NCBI GenBank assembly: GCA_964017235.1
Contig: OZ024934.1
Location: 86,952,706-87,016,705, forward strand
Length of the DNA: 64,000 bases
DNA from: Sabellastarte sp. h YS-2021
Lineage: Eukaryota > Annelida > Polychaeta > Sabellida > Sabellidae
Reading direction: 5' to 3'
Both the position numbers and the translations under genes were made by a program. This document shows positions 61,531 to 64,000 of this stretch, one piece after another. The first letter of the stretch is position 1, and each line of letters begins with the position of its first letter. Below the pieces are notes generated by a model. The model saw only the letters and a program-made list of their open reading frames with translations. It searched no databases and was not told where the DNA came from.

Positions 61531-63968
61531 ATAGCTGTCCTTCCAAAAATACTGGGAGGGGCAGCAATACTAGCACATGTCAGTCAAAGAGTATCAGTGA
61601 TCATGGGAGAAAATGTTTGTTTCCATGTACAAGTGTCAAAGGTAGCGTTAGTCAAGAGGTCAAGGTCATATCGGGACAGGAACACAGTTCGTCTGTTGTT
61701 CAGAGCTCTCGCAAGTTCTACAGTAAAAAATACACACCTTCAGAGGTGGAAAGTTTACTGGTTCGTCCTCTCTATCAGTCCTTTCGAACATTCAATACAA
61801 ACATCTCCACCAAAATAGGTGCAAAAGCATTCAACAACTCAAGTGTCAGAAAAGGCAATAGTATTGCAAGAAGTAGGGTGTTCTGGAACAATGGTCACGC
61901 CCAAATAGCTAAAAATAAGGACCAGGGCCCAGAAACACTGGGTATGAGTCTCGAGGCCATAAAAGGTACCAATGTAGAAGGGGTAATCAATGTGGCCAGT
62001 AATGAGGACACCAATGAAAACACAGAATCAAATCAAGGGGTGGTAGATCAGAATCACGGTGAGCACAATAGAACGCAGTCTGAGGTTGCCACCAGGGGGG
62101 GTTGTGTCCCTGCTAGTGAGATTTGCAGTACAAAGTCCTCAGTTGACACAAGAAACCACACATATGACAAGTTTGCCAATTCCATAATATATGATCAACA
62201 TCAGCCTGAAAAACCAGTTCAATGTGACGCTTATGACCTATGGCGTCATCAGTCAAAAGTTAACTTTGGATATATACCCCTATCTGACCCCGTCATGCCC
62301 AATAATACAGACATATCCACAAAAGTTATTGCAGACCCAATTGAGCTTCATAAGGAAGTCAAAAAACACAATCTCCCCAACTACCTGGGGGCGCGTATCC
62401 CTGTAAGATCTCAATTGAATATCAGTCACTGGGAATCAATGCTGAGTGAATATTGGGACAAGCAGTTATTAGAATGCATCAGATTTGGTTTTCCCTTAGG
62501 CTTCAATAGACTGTGTCCCCTCAGACATGATATTGGAAACCACAAATCGGCTATGGAATTTCCAGAGCATGTAGACAAGTACATAGAGGAGGAACAAAAA
62601 TTTGGGGCCATCATAGGGCCATTTGAGGAAGCCCCCATACCAAATTTGCACTACTCCCCATTCATGACCAGACATAAGCCGAACTCAGAGACTAGGAGAG
62701 TAATTTTGGACCTAAGTTGGCCAAGGGGGGAATCAGTGAATGCTGGCATCGAAAAAAATGGCTATGCAGGCAGTGATTTCAAACTGACCTTCCCAACAAT
62801 TGACGAACTTACGCAAGAACTCACCAAAATTGGCAGAGGTGCACATATTTTCAAAGTAGATGTAAGCAGGGCTTTCAGACACCTGTGCGTCAATCCCAGG
62901 GATTATGACCTGTTAGGCGTTACGTGGGGCGCAACGTTCATCGACACCAGAATTCCGTTTGGGAGTCGCCATGGCAGCCAAAATTTTCAGAGGGTCAGCG
63001 ACGCAGTGCGTTACGTCATGCGTCAACGTGACGTAAATGTCATAAACTATATTGATGATTTTCTGGGATATGGTACGCCCAGCGTCGCGCGTCAATCTTA
63101 TGACGCATTACTTGACGTTATGTCATGTCTCGGTCTCACGGTCAGCCAGAAAAAGTTGGTCGCACCAACCACAAGGGCTGTATGTCTTGGCATACTCATT
63201 GATACCGAACAAGGTACCGTAGCGATTCCGCCTGAAAAACTGGAGAATATCAAATCTATGGTCAAAGAATGGAAGGGCAAGCAGCATTGCACGATGCGCC
63301 AATTACAGTCGTTACTGGGCACACTACTGTACGTCCACAAATGCGTTAAGCCTGCAAGGTATTTCCTCAACAGGATGCTGGGGACATTACGCAACGTCAG
63401 CAACCCAGCAAGGGTTAACCTCAATGATGATTTTCAGAGAGACCTAGCCTGGTTTGACAAGTTCTTACCTCAATACAACGGTGTCTCCATGTATGCACAT
63501 AGGAAAACTGACTCTATCTTAGAGCTAGACGCATGTCTAACAGGCCTGGGGGGGCGTTGCGACAACCTGGTATACCACCTCCCAATAATGAAGGGTTTTG
63601 CAAATTTAGACATCGTCCACTTGGAAATGGTGAATATTGTCATGGCCTTGCGTTTGTTTGCTCGTCTGTGGTCTGGAAGCAGGGTACTGGTCAGGTGCGA
63701 CAACGACGCCGTCGTTAAAGTCCTCAATGCTGGCAAAGCCAGAGATCCCTTCTTAGGTGCATGTGCACGCAACATCTGGTACACAGCTGCCCTTGCAGAT
63801 GTAGATCTGCAGTACACACATGTATTGGGAAAAAATAACACAGTAGCAGACTTGCTGTCCAGATGGCAATATACTGAACAAAATACTATGCAATTGAGAA
63901 AGTTTATACAAAACCCAGTCTGGTTGCCAGTTGATATTAGTATGATAGATGTTGACTATACATTGTAA
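61506..63968 (+). CDS. DIRS-like reverse transcriptase / RNase H ORF2
   Basis: Open from 61506 to TAA at 63966-63968 and in the -1 frame relative to ORF1. It has no early ATG, so it is probably made by frameshift from ORF1. Counting residue 1 at 61617: about 210 linker residues with low complexity; RT with RRVILDLSWPRG, KVDVSRAFRHL (Asp415) and NYIDDFLGYG (Asp480, Asp481); then RNase H with ELDACLTGLG (Asp638), HLEMVN (Glu670), VRCDNDAVV (Asp695) and NTVADLLSRW (Asp745), a full D-E-D-D set. The spelling of these boxes is of the DIRS/Ngaro type rather than Gypsy or Copia, and no protease or integrase is present. The tyrosine recombinase expected after it lies beyond the window. Confidence 0.88.
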   Translation, partial: EIQYKKRVDSCPSKNTGRGSNTSTCQSKSISDHGRKCLFPCTSVKGSVSQEVKVISGQEHSSSVVQSSRKFYSKKYTPSEVESLLVRPLYQSFRTFNTNISTKIGAKAFNNSSVRKGNSIARSRVFWNNGHAQIAKNKDQGPETLGMSLEAIKGTNVEGVINVASNEDTNENTESNQGVVDQNHGEHNRTQSEVATRGGCVPASEICSTKSSVDTRNHTYDKFANSIIYDQHQPEKPVQCDAYDLWRHQSKVNFGYIPLSDPVMPNNTDISTKVIADPIELHKEVKKHNLPNYLGARIPVRSQLNISHWESMLSEYWDKQLLECIRFGFPLGFNRLCPLRHDIGNHKSAMEFPEHVDKYIEEEQKFGAIIGPFEEAPIPNLHYSPFMTRHKPNSETRRVILDLSWPRGESVNAGIEKNGYAGSDFKLTFPTIDELTQELTKIGRGAHIFKVDVSRAFRHLCVNPRDYDLLGVTWGATFIDTRIPFGSRHGSQNFQRVSDAVRYVMRQRDVNVINYIDDFLGYGTPSVARQSYDALLDVMSCLGLTVSQKKLVAPTTRAVCLGILIDTEQGTVAIPPEKLENIKSMVKEWKGKQHCTMRQLQSLLGTLLYVHKCVKPARYFLNRMLGTLRNVSNPARVNLNDDFQRDLAWFDKFLPQYNGVSMYAHRKTDSILELDACLTGLGGRCDNLVYHLPIMKGFANLDIVHLEMVNIVMALRLFARLWSGSRVLVRCDNDAVVKVLNAGKARDPFLGACARNIWYTAALADVDLQYTHVLGKNNTVADLLSRWQYTEQNTMQLRKFIQNPVWLPVDISMIDVDYTL
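61518..61565 (+). promoter_or_regulatory. Predicted -1 programmed ribosomal frameshift cassette
   Basis: Slippery heptamer A-AAA-AAC at 61518-61524, in register with ORF1 codons AAA AAC. A 9-nt spacer containing the ORF1 stop TAG follows. Then comes a hairpin: arm GCTGTCCTTCC (61534-61544), loop of 10 nt, arm GGAGGGGCAGC (61555-61565), giving 11 continuous pairs with two G-U. Loop bases ATACT (61549-61553) could pair with AGTAT at 61590-61594 to make a pseudoknot. After the slip, the -1 frame reads straight into RT. Confidence 0.75.
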
Positions 63969-64000
63969 CAGCCAGGGCTTCAGATACTATACTTTGTATT

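Noticed and set aside
61597..61818. Alternative plus-strand ORF between gag and RT
   Set aside because: Short and in a different frame from both; the RT frame is open from 61506 and explains the region better.

Overview
The window is AT-rich animal nuclear DNA. It has spliced exons separated by long introns, many tRNA-derived SINEs, decayed LINEs, palindromic MITEs and part of a DIRS-type retrotransposon. The repeat content looks like a marine invertebrate, most likely a mollusc; that is an impression, since no marker gene is present.

Minus strand, about 38.66 kb down to the left edge: one large split gene of unknown function. I reconstruct a signal-peptide-like exon (38618-38662), three exons for a unique N-terminal region (24725-24788, 22462-22584, 21368-21658), a 41-residue six-cysteine module (20950-21072), and then 16 intact exons of exactly 105 bp. 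Each 105-bp exon encodes one 35-residue module with the spacing C-x6-C-x2-C-x5-C-x2-C-x12-C. Every repeat exon is phase 1-1, so any exon can be skipped, lost or duplicated without shifting the frame. At least five decayed copies lie among them. One is split by a SINE, one is cut off at the edge of a tandem-repeat element, and one has lost both splice sites and its last cysteine. Two segmental duplications (2352-3621 with 5167-6391, and about 300-2340 with about 14790-16735) show how the array grows. The array appears to run past the left edge.

Plus strand, 8.4-13.5 kb, inside an intron of that gene: a decayed L1/Tx1-like LINE. Its ORF1 carries a CCHC zinc knuckle followed by a NADAR (YbiA-like) domain, and its ORF2 has endonuclease and reverse transcriptase. 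Two fragments of a CR1/L2-like LINE and a SINE fragment are inserted in it.

Region 24.8-59.7 kb: no convincing gene beyond the first exon of the minus-strand gene. It holds many SINE copies, several with target-site duplications; a repeat family ending in ACCTCCGCCAAGG; two palindromic MITEs both flanked by CCTGG; a 1.86-kb segment bounded by 37-bp inverted repeats; two copies of a longer repeat rich in AAAATGGCCGCC; and LINE 3' remnants.

Plus strand, about 60.0-64.0 kb: the 5' part of a well-preserved DIRS-like retrotransposon, with a gag-like ORF and an RT/RNase H ORF. The two ORFs overlap in the -1 frame. The overlap holds a canonical A-AAA-AAC slippery heptamer, a 9-nt spacer and an 11-bp hairpin, which looks like a programmed -1 frameshift cassette. 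The tyrosine recombinase expected downstream lies outside the window.
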